A stretch of DNA of 48,896 bases from Treponema sp. Lineage in GTDB: Bacteria > Spirochaetota > Spirochaetia > Treponematales > Breznakiellaceae. A program made the translations under genes and the position numbers. Location of the stretch: contig JAISMC010000066.1 in NCBI GenBank assembly GCA_031276965.1, positions 1 through 48,896 of the forward strand. The letters are read 5' to 3'. How positions within the stretch are numbered: position 1 is the first letter of the stretch; each line of letters starts with the position of its first letter. The notes under the pieces are model-generated. The model saw only the letters and a list, made by a program, of their open reading frames with translations. It made no database searches and was not told where the DNA came from. Below are positions 32,587 to 42,083 of this stretch, one piece after another.

Positions 32587-35123
32587 AAAATCAGGACAGT
32601 CCTAAACGGTCCGGATTTCCCAAGATCCTTTCGGCTCTCAAGGGAAAACCGGCCCTGGAGGACTTTCCCCTCCTCCCCCTGCGGGAACTTGTTCTCTTTC
32701 CCCATACCATGATTCCCATATTCATCACCTATAAGGCGGGGATCGCCGCCGTTGAGGAAGCCCTGAAACGGGATCAGCGTCTCTTCGCCGCCTGCCTCAA
32801 GGAAGGGGGCGAAGCCGTCCCGGTAAAAACCGGCGTATCCGCCGCGGCCTCCGGTCAGGCCGTACCGGCCCATGCGGCGGGCAGCGTGGTCAGAATAGTG
32901 CAGCACCTCAGGCTGCCGGACAACAGTTTCCGGGTGATGCTCCAGGGCGAATACCGGGGGAAGATAGCCTCCTTCAAGTCCGAAAATTCCCCCATGGTCC
33001 GGGTGGAACCCATCGGCAGTTCCGGTTCTGCGGATATGGAAGGGGCGGAGATCAACGCCCTGATCAGGGCAGTGCAAAAGTCTTTCACCCAGTACGCGGA
33101 ATATTCCAAGAAGGTCAGTACCGAAACGCTTTCGGCGGTGGAAAGGACCGAAAGTTCCGAGCGGATGTGTAACCTCATCTGCAATGCCATTGTGGTTAAG
33201 GCGGAGCGAAAGATCGAGCTCCTGGGCATAGAGGATGCCGCCGCCCGGCTTGAGGCTGTCCTGGAAACGCTGGAAATGGAAAATGAGATCTTCGGCATTC
33301 AAAAGAATATCAGCGGCAAGGTTAAAAGCCGCATGGACAGAACCCAACGGGAATATATACTGCATGAGCAGCTTAAGGAGATAAACAAAGAGCTTGGCAA
33401 GGATACCGGAGAGGATGAATTTACCGAATTGGAACACGCCGTCGAGGTGAAACATCCCCCGGAAGAAGTACTCCTCAAGGCCCGGAAAGAGATAGGACGG
33501 CTTAGGAAACTGCAGCCCCTTTCTCCCGAAGCGGGGGTACTCCGGGGCTACCTGGAGTGGATAACGGATCTTCCCTGGAGCGAGTGCAGCGTTGATTCGG
33601 GAGACCTGGGAGAGGCGGAACGTATCCTTAACGAGGATCACTTCGATATGCAGAAGGCCAAGGAGCGGATCCTGGAATTTATTGCTGTCCTCAGGCTTAG
33701 TTCCCTGGAGGATGCCGGTTCCCGGATCAAGGGACCTATACTTTGTTTTGTGGGCCCCCCGGGAACGGGAAAAACCAGCCTGGGCAAATCCGTCGCCCGG
33801 GCCCTGGGCCGGCGTTTTGTCAGGGTCTCCCTGGGCGGAGTCCGGGATGAGGCGGAGATCCGGGGACACCGGAAGACCTATGTGGGGGCTCTGCCGGGGA
33901 AGATCATCCAGTCTATGCGCAAGGCGGAAACCCTTAATCCGGTATTCCTTTTGGACGAAATAGACAAGCTCTCCAGCGATTTCCGGGGAGATCCCGCATC
34001 GGCTCTGCTGGAAGTACTGGACCCGGAACAAAACGCCCTTTTTACGGATCACTACCTGGAGGTGGCCTACGATCTCTCCAAGGTCCTCTTTATCACCACC
34101 GCCAATTCCCTGCATACCATCCCCTACCCCCTTTTGGACAGGATGGAAATAATCGAGATTCCCGGTTACGGCGAAAATGAAAAGGCCGTCATAGCCCGGC
34201 AGTTTCTGGTTCCCAAGGAGCTCAGAGAGAACGGCCTGGGAACGGCAAAGATAAGCTTTAAGGATGATGCCCTTCGGGACATTATCCGGCACTGGACCAT
34301 GGAATCGGGGGTACGGAGCCTGGAACGGGAAATTGCCCGCTGTGTGCGCCGTATCGCCCGGTACGCAGTCAACAAGGAATACGGCAAGGATCCGGCAAAG
34401 CCCATCAGTTCTTTCAAAAAGAATGTCCGCCGGGAGGATCTGGAGAAGCTTCTGGGAAGGCGGAAGTATAAAAACGACGTGGTCTTTAAGGAGGCCCGGA
34501 TAGGGGTTTCCTACGGCCTGGCCTGGACCGAAACCGGGGGGACCATGCTGCCGGTGGAAACCATCAGCTTTAAGGGAAACGGCGATCTTATTATCACCGG
34601 AAATCTGGGGGAGGTGGTGAAAGAAAGCGCCCGCATCGCCCTTTCCTATCTGCGAAGCGCCCGGAACCGGTACCGTTTTCTTATCCAGGATACGGGAAAG
34701 ACCGATTTTCACGTCCATGTGCCCGAAGGGGCCATTCCCAAGGACGGTCCCTCTGCGGGGATAACTTTGGCGGCTTCCCTTCTGTCCACCCTCTGCGGCG
34801 CCGCCCCTAGGCCGGGAACGGCCATGACCGGGGAGCTGACCCTGACGGGGAGGATTCTTCCCATCGGGGGACTCAAGGAAAAGATCCTTGCCGCCATCAG
34901 AAACGGCATGGAGCGGGTACTTCTCCCCGAGGATAACCGGGAGGATTGGGCGGAACTGGATAAAGAAGTAAAGACATCCATTAAGGTTGATTTTGTGGAA
35001 AACGCCGATGACGCCTTTAAGCTGCTCTTTGACGGGGGGATACGGAGAACCCCGGAACCAGCCGGCGTAAAGGGAAAAGCCGGTTCCCGTAAAACGGCGG
35101 GGACCGCAAAGTCACCGGCGTAG
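32583..35123 (+). CDS. lon: ATP-dependent protease Lon
   Basis: An 846-residue Lon (LonA type), a cytoplasmic AAA+ protease for damaged and regulatory proteins. The N-terminal substrate domain begins around [19 protein letters not shown]. The AAA+ module has Walker A GPPGTGKT and LDEIDKL. The protease domain has the catalytic Ser in [10 protein letters not shown] and Lys in [15 protein letters not shown] low-complexity, Ala/Gly/Lys-rich tail of about 25 residues ends the protein. Its start overlaps clpX by 4 bases. Lon is the last gene of this operon. Confidence 0.97.
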   Translation: MKNQDSPKRSGFPKILSALKGKPALEDFPLLPLRELVLFPHTMIPIFITYKAGIAAVEEALKRDQRLFAACLKEGGEAVPVKTGVSAAASGQAVPAHAAGSVVRIVQHLRLPDNSFRVMLQGEYRGKIASFKSENSPMVRVEPIGSSGSADMEGAEINALIRAVQKSFTQYAEYSKKVSTETLSAVERTESSERMCNLICNAIVVKAERKIELLGIEDAAARLEAVLETLEMENEIFGIQKNISGKVKSRMDRTQREYILHEQLKEINKELGKDTGEDEFTELEHAVEVKHPPEEVLLKARKEIGRLRKLQPLSPEAGVLRGYLEWITDLPWSECSVDSGDLGEAERILNEDHFDMQKAKERILEFIAVLRLSSLEDAGSRIKGPILCFVGPPGTGKTSLGKSVARALGRRFVRVSLGGVRDEAEIRGHRKTYVGALPGKIIQSMRKAETLNPVFLLDEIDKLSSDFRGDPASALLEVLDPEQNALFTDHYLEVAYDLSKVLFITTANSLHTIPYPLLDRMEIIEIPGYGENEKAVIARQFLVPKELRENGLGTAKISFKDDALRDIIRHWTMESGVRSLEREIARCVRRIARYAVNKEYGKDPAKPISSFKKNVRREDLEKLLGRRKYKNDVVFKEARIGVSYGLAWTETGGTMLPVETISFKGNGDLIITGNLGEVVKESARIALSYLRSARNRYRFLIQDTGKTDFHVHVPEGAIPKDGPSAGITLAASLLSTLCGAAPRPGTAMTGELTLTGRILPIGGLKEKILAAIRNGMERVLLPEDNREDWAELDKEVKTSIKVDFVENADDAFKLLFDGGIRRTPEPAGVKGKAGSRKTAGTAKSPA

Positions 35124-35131
35124 ATGCCGGT

Positions 35132-35179
35132 AAAAAAGAAGCCCGCTGCGGAGAAATGAGCCTCCGCAGAGCGGCGGGC
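35132..35179 (-). terminator. intrinsic terminator of the glycosyltransferase gene
   Basis: GCCCGC-TGCGGAG (35141-35153) pairs with CTCCGCA (35162-35168) and GCGGGC (35174-35179). On the minus strand the hairpin is followed by TTCTTTTTT. It also sits after lon and may act in both directions. Confidence 0.8.
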
Positions 35180-35228
35180 CGTCAGCCCCTTGCAGGTCTT
35201 CCCTGGGGAAGCGGCCGCCTGAAAGCGT

Positions 35229-36362
35229 TCATTTCTCCGCCGTCTCCTGGATAATGTACAGGGTCCGTTCCGCACACCGGTCCCAGGAAAAAGCCTTTGC
35301 CCGTTCAAGCCCCAGATTCCGGCATTCCTGGTAGATGTTCCGGTTGGTGGTAAGGGTTACCATACGGTCCGCCATATCCTCGCTGTCCCGGGGATCAAAG
35401 TACAGAGCCGCATGATCCGCCGTTTCCGGCAGGGAAGCCGCCCGGGCGCAGGCCACAGGGACGCCTGCGGCCATGGCCTCCAGAACCCCCATGCCGAAAC
35501 CTTCATACATCGAAGGAAAAACCACAATGTCCGCCCCGGCGGTTAATTCAGGAAGGCTTTTGGAGGGAAACTGGCCGGTAAAAAAAATATCGTTCCTATA
35601 AGGAGATTTGGCGGCCCGTTCCTTTACCTTGCCGGCTCCGACCCCGTCCTTCCCCGCCAAAACCAGCCGGTGGGGATACCTGGTCCGTTCCCTGAATATC
35701 TCGAAGGCTTTGATAAGCCTGATATGGTTCTTCGCGGGATGGTCTATCCGGGAAGCGTAGAGTATATAGGGCCGGCGGAAGCTGTAGGGCTGGATAAGGA
35801 GCACACTTTCGTCATTTCTGGGCCGGGGATAATAGGCGGAAAGGTCCACCCCGTTGGGAACCACCTCAATCCTCGATTCCTTAACCCGGATCATCTCTAT
35901 TAGTTCCTGTTTAACCCACTGGCTTACGGCAATAACCCGGTCCAGCCGTCTGAGGGCGTTGGGAAGCACCATGCGGATCACCGCTCCCAGATGCTCCCTG
36001 GTTTTGCGGTTTCCCCAGTAGGCCGCCATAGTATGCACCGTTCCTATGGACGGACAGGGCGAAGAATGGGGGAGCCTTCTGTGGGCGGCGGGAAAGAAAC
36101 ACGCATCGTAGCCCCGGCTCAGGGCAAATTTAGGATACTTCATCAGATGCCAGATAGAGTTGGCGGTTCTGCCGTTTATGGAACAACGGGGGATAAATTC
36201 CAGATTTTCGGCTATTTCGTTGAAGGTATAGCGTTCAAATTCCCAGCCAAACAATTCATAGAGAGCGCCGGAGGGAGGAATTCTCTTCAAAAGCTGGGAT
36301 ACATAAACACCCACCCCCGAAACACCGCCGTCGCAGGCGAAGGTGTCTATTCCTATCCTCAT
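35229..36362 (-). CDS. family 4 glycosyltransferase
   Basis: A 377-residue GT4-type glycosyltransferase. The N-terminal Rossmann half starts MRIGIDTFACDGGVSGVGVYV. The acceptor half is followed by VPNGVDLSAYYP, LVLAGKDGVG and a donor-binding region with FPSMYEGFGMGVLEAMAAGVPVACARAASLPE, the E-x7-E like motif of the family. It is cytoplasmic or peripheral to the membrane. It stands alone, so the sugar donor and acceptor are unknown; an envelope glycan or glycolipid is the usual role. GGAGG precedes the ATG. Confidence 0.88.
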   Translation of the reverse strand: MRIGIDTFACDGGVSGVGVYVSQLLKRIPPSGALYELFGWEFERYTFNEIAENLEFIPRCSINGRTANSIWHLMKYPKFALSRGYDACFFPAAHRRLPHSSPCPSIGTVHTMAAYWGNRKTREHLGAVIRMVLPNALRRLDRVIAVSQWVKQELIEMIRVKESRIEVVPNGVDLSAYYPRPRNDESVLLIQPYSFRRPYILYASRIDHPAKNHIRLIKAFEIFRERTRYPHRLVLAGKDGVGAGKVKERAAKSPYRNDIFFTGQFPSKSLPELTAGADIVVFPSMYEGFGMGVLEAMAAGVPVACARAASLPETADHAALYFDPRDSEDMADRMVTLTTNRNIYQECRNLGLERAKAFSWDRCAERTLYIIQETAEK

Positions 36363-36512
36363 ATTACCTCCGAAAAATCCTGGACATACAGCATAGCAGA
36401 TGAAAGAACCAGGGGCAATACGTAAACAAGATGATCCGGATCTTGCGGCGCAGGATACGACATGTTATGGTTACAAAACTGCCGGAGATAAATTTAATAC
36501 TGAGAGGCGGCT

Positions 36513-36974
36513 ATGCGTTGTCCCCATTGCGGGAATTTTGATGATAAGGTTATCGAGTCCCGGACTCTGGCCAATGGGGAAGCCATCAGACGGCGGCGGG
36601 AGTGTAACGGCTGCGGTTTCCGCTTTACCAGCTATGAACGGATCGAAGATCAGCAGTTTATGGTGATAAAACGGAACGGCCGGCGGGAGCCCTTTGACCG
36701 GGAAAAGATTGAGCGGGGGGTTCAGCGGGCCCTGGAAAAACGGCCCGTATCCCAAATGATCATCGAAAGCCTGGTCAACGAAGTCGAGGACATCACGGCG
36801 ATCATGGGTAAAGGCGGCCATGAGATAGACGCCTCCGTTATCGGGGATCTGGTCTTGGAAAGGCTTGGGGCTCTGGACAGGGTAGCCTATATACGCTTTG
36901 CTTCGGTGTACCGGCACTTTGAAAACCTGGACGAATTTATCAGGGAAATCCGGCAGCTCGGGGGGGCCTCTTAG
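36513..36974 (+). CDS. nrdR: transcriptional repressor NrdR
   Basis: A 153-residue NrdR. The N-terminal zinc ribbon has C3, C6, C31 and C34 (MRCPHCGNFDDKVIESR). The ATP-cone domain (about 49-139) follows. NrdR senses ATP/dATP and represses ribonucleotide reductase genes. No nrd gene or clear NrdR box is in the window, so its targets lie elsewhere. GAGGCGG precedes the ATG. Confidence 0.96.
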   Translation: MRCPHCGNFDDKVIESRTLANGEAIRRRRECNGCGFRFTSYERIEDQQFMVIKRNGRREPFDREKIERGVQRALEKRPVSQMIIESLVNEVEDITAIMGKGGHEIDASVIGDLVLERLGALDRVAYIRFASVYRHFENLDEFIREIRQLGGAS

Positions 36975-36999
36975 GCGGGCGGACAAGGCGCTCTTATTG

Positions 37000-37033
37000 G
37001 AGTTTTCCGGAAATTAAAATTTCGGGACAACTC
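37000..37033. terminator. bidirectional terminator between nrdR and the FGGY kinase
   Basis: GAGTTTTCCGGAAAT (37000-37014) pairs with ATTTCGGGACAACTC (37019-37033) with one mismatch and a small internal loop. It lies between two converging genes and overlaps the kinase stop codon by 1 base. Confidence 0.6.
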
Positions 37034-38529
37034 TATTCGCAAATCCTTTTGACGGCGGGGTATATTCTGAGGTAGCGGCGGTACTGGGCGTCCAGCGCCG
37101 CCGCAGCCTGGCCGGGCTCGTAGCGCAGAACCTTCCCTTCCTTGAGGGAGGCCATATAACTCTCGTAGCCTGCCTCAAGGCCTTGGGCGGTAAAGACTGC
37201 AGCAGCTAAGGCTATACAGGGAAGATATTCGAAACTTTCCTCCGTTACGGTAACGGGACTTTGGAGTACATCCGCCAGAATCTGCCGCCAGATCAGCGTT
37301 CTGGCTCCGCCGCCGATAAGGCTTATCTTCCGGGGGGCTTCCCCGGGAGCCATGGTCTCCAGACCTTGACGTATGGAAAAGGCCACCCCTTCAAGACAGG
37401 CCCGGGTCATCTGGGCCGGACTGGTTTCGCGGCTTATCCCTATGTAAGCTCCTCTGATATGGGGATCCATCACAGGAAAACGTTCTCCCGCCAGATAGGG
37501 CAAAAAGAGGAGCCCCCCGCTTCCGGGTTCGCTCTTTTCCAGCAGGACATCGGCATGGCCGTAGGCTCCGGCTCCGGTGGACCAGAGGCCGCTGACCCAG
37601 GCGTGGATCCCTCCGGCGTTGAGAAAGGGTACCACATTAATGTACGATTCCGGGGAAACCGCCGCCAGATTGAATACCCCCGGAGCGGAAACTATACCCC
37701 CGGAGATCGCCGCTATCCAGCCCGAGGTTCCCAGGTAGATATTGTACTCTCCGGGCCTGATTATCCCCGACGCCAGGGTCGATGCCCCGGCATCGCCGGA
37801 GCCGGCGTAAACCGGCGTTCCTGTTTTGAAGCCCGTCTCCTCCGCCCCGCAGGGACTCACCTTCCCCGCCTCTTCACCGGCGGAGAACAGTTCCGGCAGC
37901 AGTTCCGGGGTAATATCCAGGACCTTGAGGATCGCATCATCCCAGCGTTTTGTATGGATATCCATGAGCCCCATAGTAGAGGCGGCGGTTATGTCCGCGA
38001 CAGCCCTGCCGCAGAGTTTTAGAATAACGAAGTCCTTGGAACTCCCCAGAATACGGGCGGTCCGGGCATAGTTTTCCTCCTCGTGCTCCCTAAACCAGAG
38101 GAGCTTTGCCGCGGGAATGGAACCGTCCAGAACATTCCCGGTACTGCGGCGCAGCGTTTCCTCCCCCGCCAGGGAAATCAGACGGGCCGCCTCCTCCCCG
38201 GCCCTGCCGTCGCCGTAAAGTATGGCGGGCCGGACCGGATCGCCCCGGCGGTCAACGGGGATAAGGTCCTGCATCTGGCCGCTCATAACTATGCCCCGGA
38301 CAGCTCCGGGCTCAAAGCCGCTTTGAAAGATGCGCCGGGAAACGGCGCAGAAGGCGGCATACCAGTCTTGAGGATCCTGCTCCATATACTGAATATGAGG
38401 GGCCGTATTCTGCACGATGGCAGCGGGTGCATTCACGGGCTGGGTATACCGGAAGACCGCTTCCTTTGTGTCCGAAACCAGGACCCCCTTTACGGCGGTA
38501 GTCCCCAGATCAAAAACCGCAGTGTACAC
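37033..38529 (-). CDS. FGGY-family carbohydrate kinase (xylulokinase-like)
   Basis: A 498-residue sugar kinase. It starts with the ATP-binding DLGTTAVKGVLV and has MSGQMQDLIPVD and PAILYGDGRA, which resemble xylulokinase and the AI-2 kinase LsrK. The second half has GTSGWIA and ISLIGGGARTLIWRQILADVL. It is the last gene of the sugar ABC operon. Its GTG start directly follows the permease stop. It should phosphorylate the imported sugar. The exact sugar is not defined by sequence; a pentulose or a related ketose is likely. Confidence 0.85.
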   Translation of the reverse strand: MYTAVFDLGTTAVKGVLVSDTKEAVFRYTQPVNAPAAIVQNTAPHIQYMEQDPQDWYAAFCAVSRRIFQSGFEPGAVRGIVMSGQMQDLIPVDRRGDPVRPAILYGDGRAGEEAARLISLAGEETLRRSTGNVLDGSIPAAKLLWFREHEEENYARTARILGSSKDFVILKLCGRAVADITAASTMGLMDIHTKRWDDAILKVLDITPELLPELFSAGEEAGKVSPCGAEETGFKTGTPVYAGSGDAGASTLASGIIRPGEYNIYLGTSGWIAAISGGIVSAPGVFNLAAVSPESYINVVPFLNAGGIHAWVSGLWSTGAGAYGHADVLLEKSEPGSGGLLFLPYLAGERFPVMDPHIRGAYIGISRETSPAQMTRACLEGVAFSIRQGLETMAPGEAPRKISLIGGGARTLIWRQILADVLQSPVTVTEESFEYLPCIALAAAVFTAQGLEAGYESYMASLKEGKVLRYEPGQAAAALDAQYRRYLRIYPAVKRICE

Positions 38530-39477
38530 CTAAACCCTCCCGGACCGGCTGCTCAGTTTAGGAGCTATCACCGCAAGTACAATGATGGAACCGGTCAGCA
38601 CATCCTGAAGAAAGGTGGGAGCCCGCATGATGGTCAGGCCGTTGGCCAGTATCCCCAGGATGGCCGCTCCCAGGGCGGTTCCCCATATATTGGGAACTCC
38701 CCGCCTGAACATGGTCTTGCCCAAAAAAACCGCCGCATAGGAACTGAGGAGCATCCCGTCCCCGCTGGTGGGGGTGGCGGAACCTATCCGGGACGCCATC
38801 AGTACCCCCGTAAAGGCGGCCAGCACGGCGCATATCCCATAGGCCATGTTTTTGTTCAGCGCCGCATTAAGCCCCGCCGCTTCCGCCGCAGCCTGGTTCC
38901 CCCCCAAGGCGTAAAGTCTCCGGCCAAAGGCCATGTGTTCCATGACGAACCAGAACACCAGGACCAGCGCCGCCATAATCATCGAGAGGAGCGGTACCGG
39001 CCCTAAGGAGACGGCGCTGAAAAACTTAAAGCCCTGGGGCAGCCCCACGGAAATTGAGGCGCCGTTGGTCAGCCAATAGGCCAGGCCGCTGATCACCGTA
39101 CTGGTTCCCAGGGTGGTGATAAAAGAAAGTACCCGGAAATGAGTAACCAGAAAGCCGTTGATAAGGCCCATGCCGAAGGCAAGGATCAGGGGTACGGCGA
39201 AACTTACCGGAATGGGGACGCCCCCCAAGGCAAGCTTCGCCGCCAGGAGCCCGCCAAAACTGGCGGCCGCCCCCAGGGACAGATCAAATTCATCCACCGA
39301 CATAACCAGGGTGGCCCCAAGGGAAATAACCACCAGCAGGGAAATTTGCCGGGTGATATTGATAAGATTCTGTACCGTCATAAAGGCCCGGGGATTGAGA
39401 ATACAAAATACGATGATGATGAACGCCCCCGCCAAGATGGTACCGTAGGACTGAAGCTGCTGTTTTATCTTTTCCAT
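38530..39477 (-). CDS. sugar ABC transporter permease (RbsC type)
   Basis: A 315-residue integral membrane protein with about eight to ten hydrophobic segments, of the BPD_transp_2 family (RbsC/XylH/LsrC). It carries the family signature GVPNIWGTALGAAILGILANGLTI and the EAAGLNAALNKNMAYGICAVLAAFTGVL cytoplasmic loop that contacts the ATPase. It is the membrane channel of the importer encoded with the ATPase, binding protein and kinase. A ribosome binding site AAAGGGA precedes its ATG. Confidence 0.93.
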   Translation of the reverse strand: MEKIKQQLQSYGTILAGAFIIIVFCILNPRAFMTVQNLINITRQISLLVVISLGATLVMSVDEFDLSLGAAASFGGLLAAKLALGGVPIPVSFAVPLILAFGMGLINGFLVTHFRVLSFITTLGTSTVISGLAYWLTNGASISVGLPQGFKFFSAVSLGPVPLLSMIMAALVLVFWFVMEHMAFGRRLYALGGNQAAAEAAGLNAALNKNMAYGICAVLAAFTGVLMASRIGSATPTSGDGMLLSSYAAVFLGKTMFRRGVPNIWGTALGAAILGILANGLTIMRAPTFLQDVLTGSIIVLAVIAPKLSSRSGRV

Positions 39478-39491
39478 TTCATTCCCTTTTC

Positions 39492-41018
39492 CTAATCGGC
39501 ATAACAGAGGCTCAACACCTCTTCGGCGCCGATGCCGCCGTTTTCAAAGCGTTTCCCGCTCCGTCCCCTGGAGATGATCTGGATGGTATCCGCCGCCTCC
39601 AGAAGTTCCCGCAGATCCGGGGAAACAAAGATCACCCCGCTGCCCTGTTCCGCAAGCTCCCTGAGCAGAACATGGATTTCTTGCCTGGTTTTTATATCCA
39701 CCGCCTGGGTAGGATCGTCGCAAAGAATAACCCTGGGAGAAGACATCAGGGCCTTGGCAAAGACTACCTTCTGCTGATTTCCTCCGGAGAGTTCCTCCAC
39801 CCTTTGGAGGGGGCCGCTGGTCTTTATCGAGAGGGCGCCTATCTGTTTTAGCGTGTCCTGTTCCTGGGCCCGGTCATCCATATACCCCAGGCGGCTGTAG
39901 CGGTTCAGGACGGAAATCACCGTGTTTTCTTTTACCGAAAGGACAGGTATCAGTCCCCGGCCCCGGCGGTCTTCGGAAATCAGAGCCATCCCCCTGTTCA
40001 GAGACATGCGGGCCGAGGGCCGGGGATAGTTCTTTCCCAGGAGGCGGATCAGCCCGCCGGCCTTTTCTCTGATCCCGTAGATACATTCCAGCGTTTCGGT
40101 ACGCCCGGACCCCCCCAGGCCGAAAAGACCGAGGATCTCCCCGGAACGAAGGCAAAGGTTTACATCCTTAACCAGGCCGTCCCGGGAGGAAAGACCCGAG
40201 ATTTCCAGAAGGCAGTCCCCAAAGGGCCTGGACCGTTCCACCCGCCGCCCTCCGGCGGATTCGGGATCCCCCGTCATCAGGGAGATGATACGGTTTTTCA
40301 GCGCCCCGGTTTTTCCCGGAACGGTATTCCCGGAAAGGCATTTAAGCTCCCCCTCCAGCGTGTCGATGAGCCTGCCGTTTCGTAGTATGCTAATCCGGTC
40401 CGAAAGAGCCATCACCTCATCCAAACGATGGGAGACATAAAGCACCGCCGCCCCCCGGTTCCGCACTTTTTTCAAGACGGCGAAGAGCTGATCCGACTCC
40501 TCCGCCGTAAGGGAAGCGGTGGGTTCATCGAGAACGAGGAGCCCGCATTGGGTCATCATGGACCGGATAATCTCCACCTGGGTCCGCTGGGAAGGGGAAA
40601 GATCCCGGGCAGCGGTCTCCAGTGGCACGTGGATACCCATCTCGTCCATCAGGAGGGAGACCCGGCTCCGCATCTTCCTCCAGTCGATACGGAGGCCCCG
40701 CTTCTCGTAGCCGAGGCCGAGATAGACATTCTCTACCGCCGAAAAAGAAGGAACCAGGTTTCTATCCTGATGGATAACACGGATACCCAGTTCCATGGAA
40801 CGCCGGGGATTGGAGATGGCCGCCGGCTCTCCCCGCCAGCGTATTTCCCCTCCGCCGGCGGGGTAGATCCCGCCGAGAATCTTTATCAGCGTGGATTTAC
40901 CGGCGCCGTTTTCACCGACCAGGGCGTGAAACTCCCCGGAACGGATAGAGAGGGAAACATCCTGCAGGGCGTACATGGAGCCGAACCGCTTCGTTATACC
41001 CCTGGTCTCTAAAACCAC
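39492..41018 (-). CDS. sugar ABC transporter ATPase with two nucleotide-binding domains (RbsA type)
   Basis: A 508-residue double-domain ATPase. The first domain has Walker A GENGAGKST and Walker B VLDEP, with a variant signature LSPSQ. The second domain has a degenerate Walker A region (GLFGLGGSGRTET), a normal LSGGNQQ signature and Walker B ending CDDP in place of the usual DEP, so its catalytic glutamate is an aspartate. Split active and weak sites are common in this family. It starts at GTG 8 bases after the binding protein gene. Confidence 0.94.
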   Translation of the reverse strand: MVLETRGITKRFGSMYALQDVSLSIRSGEFHALVGENGAGKSTLIKILGGIYPAGGGEIRWRGEPAAISNPRRSMELGIRVIHQDRNLVPSFSAVENVYLGLGYEKRGLRIDWRKMRSRVSLLMDEMGIHVPLETAARDLSPSQRTQVEIIRSMMTQCGLLVLDEPTASLTAEESDQLFAVLKKVRNRGAAVLYVSHRLDEVMALSDRISILRNGRLIDTLEGELKCLSGNTVPGKTGALKNRIISLMTGDPESAGGRRVERSRPFGDCLLEISGLSSRDGLVKDVNLCLRSGEILGLFGLGGSGRTETLECIYGIREKAGGLIRLLGKNYPRPSARMSLNRGMALISEDRRGRGLIPVLSVKENTVISVLNRYSRLGYMDDRAQEQDTLKQIGALSIKTSGPLQRVEELSGGNQQKVVFAKALMSSPRVILCDDPTQAVDIKTRQEIHVLLRELAEQGSGVIFVSPDLRELLEAADTIQIISRGRSGKRFENGGIGAEEVLSLCYAD

Positions 41019-41026
41019 GGCGCCGC

Positions 41027-41929
41027 CTATTTGGAGTAGAGCGCCGCCGGGGCATACTGATCGCCCCGGACCAGGGTCTCTCCGGCAAAGTACCGGTCAA
41101 GCTGCTCCGCCACAATATCCGCCATGCCGGCAAAATTCTGTTCGATGGTAGCTTTGAGAGCGCTTCCCTGATCGATATACTCCTTGGCTTGGGCATTGCC
41201 GTCGATACCGGTCACGATAATCCCGGTCCGGCCTGCATCGTTAATAGCCTGAACCGCGCCTATGGCCGCCTCATCCCAGGCGCACCATACGGCGGTAATG
41301 GACCCCGGCGCGCTACCGAGAAGTATATTTTCCATCACCGTTCTGGCGTTATCTATGGGATTGGGAACATCCACGTGCTGTTCCGTAACCACCTGTATCC
41401 GCGGATTTTCGGCCAGGAGCTGATCCAGTTTCTCATTCCGCTTAAAGATCCCCGGATGGGGCCGGTGGGTCAGAATCACCAGACTGCCCTCATAATTTAT
41501 CTGCCCGAAAAGGTAGCTGCTGATAAGCTCTGACATTTGGTAATTATCGCTGGTGGCGTTGACGGTTATCCCCTCGATAAAACCACTATCGCAACCGAAA
41601 ACCGGGATACCCGCGGCATCGGCCTGCTTTATCTGATCAGCAATCTGGGAGGGGTCTGCGCTGACGATAACAATGGCGTCCACTTTACTGGTAACCAGAT
41701 CCTCCATACGGCTTGCCAGAGCGGCAAAGTCATTTTTGGTATCCACCGTGGTAGGATCCCAGCCCTTCTCCCGTATATTTTTATCCAGAATATCAACCAT
41801 CTGTTTTGTCGTGGTAGATGAAAGATAGGGAGTCAGGATAGCCACGCTTTTGGCCTTGTCCGTTCCCTTTCCACAGCCTATCAGCACCGCCATTGCTCCC
41901 AATACGGCCAGAAAAATCCCCTTGTTCAT
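41027..41929 (-). CDS. periplasmic sugar-binding lipoprotein of the ABC importer
   Basis: A 300-residue substrate-binding lipoprotein. The ATG at 41929 is chosen because GGAGG lies 6 bases before it; an in-frame TTG at 41941 sits inside that ribosome binding site. Lipobox VLIGC puts the lipid on C19. The body is the RbsB/periplasmic-binding-protein I fold (VAILTPYLSSTTTKQMVDILDKN, VDAIVIVSADPSQIADQIKQADAAGIPVFGCDSG, GIIVTGIDGNAQA). It is the first and probably most expressed gene of the operon. Confidence 0.92.
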   Translation of the reverse strand: MNKGIFLAVLGAMAVLIGCGKGTDKAKSVAILTPYLSSTTTKQMVDILDKNIREKGWDPTTVDTKNDFAALASRMEDLVTSKVDAIVIVSADPSQIADQIKQADAAGIPVFGCDSGFIEGITVNATSDNYQMSELISSYLFGQINYEGSLVILTHRPHPGIFKRNEKLDQLLAENPRIQVVTEQHVDVPNPIDNARTVMENILLGSAPGSITAVWCAWDEAAIGAVQAINDAGRTGIIVTGIDGNAQAKEYIDQGSALKATIEQNFAGMADIVAEQLDRYFAGETLVRGDQYAPAALYSK

Positions 41930-41946
41930 GTAAACCTCCAAAAATA

Positions 41947-41970
41947 ATTGTTTCTATTAATAGAAACAAT
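41947..41970. promoter_or_regulatory. perfect 24-bp palindromic operator
   Basis: ATTGTTTCTATT followed by its exact complement. The palindrome lies over the expected transcription start of the sugar operon and 17 bases before the binding-protein ATG. It is a strong candidate for a repressor site (ROK or LacI type would be usual for sugar systems). No regulator gene is adjacent. Confidence 0.75.
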
Positions 41971-41973
41971 GGC

Positions 41974-42002
41974 AGTGTATCCTTCCCTTAAAAACGTGTC
42001 AA
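41974..42002 (-). promoter_or_regulatory. sigma-70 promoter of the sugar ABC operon
   Basis: On the minus strand TTGACA (41997-42002), 17 bases, TACACT (41974-41979). The start site falls inside the 24-bp palindrome. Confidence 0.85.
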
Positions 42003-42083
42003 GGCGGCAGGCGTAATTTTTACCGGAGACATTAACGGATTTATAGTTGAATTCATGGGTTCCTGCTGGTACTCTGGAATACC

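Noticed and set aside
32571-34718. 715-codon minus-strand ORF antisense to lon
   Set aside because: Lon is clear on the plus strand, and the antisense product shows no domain.
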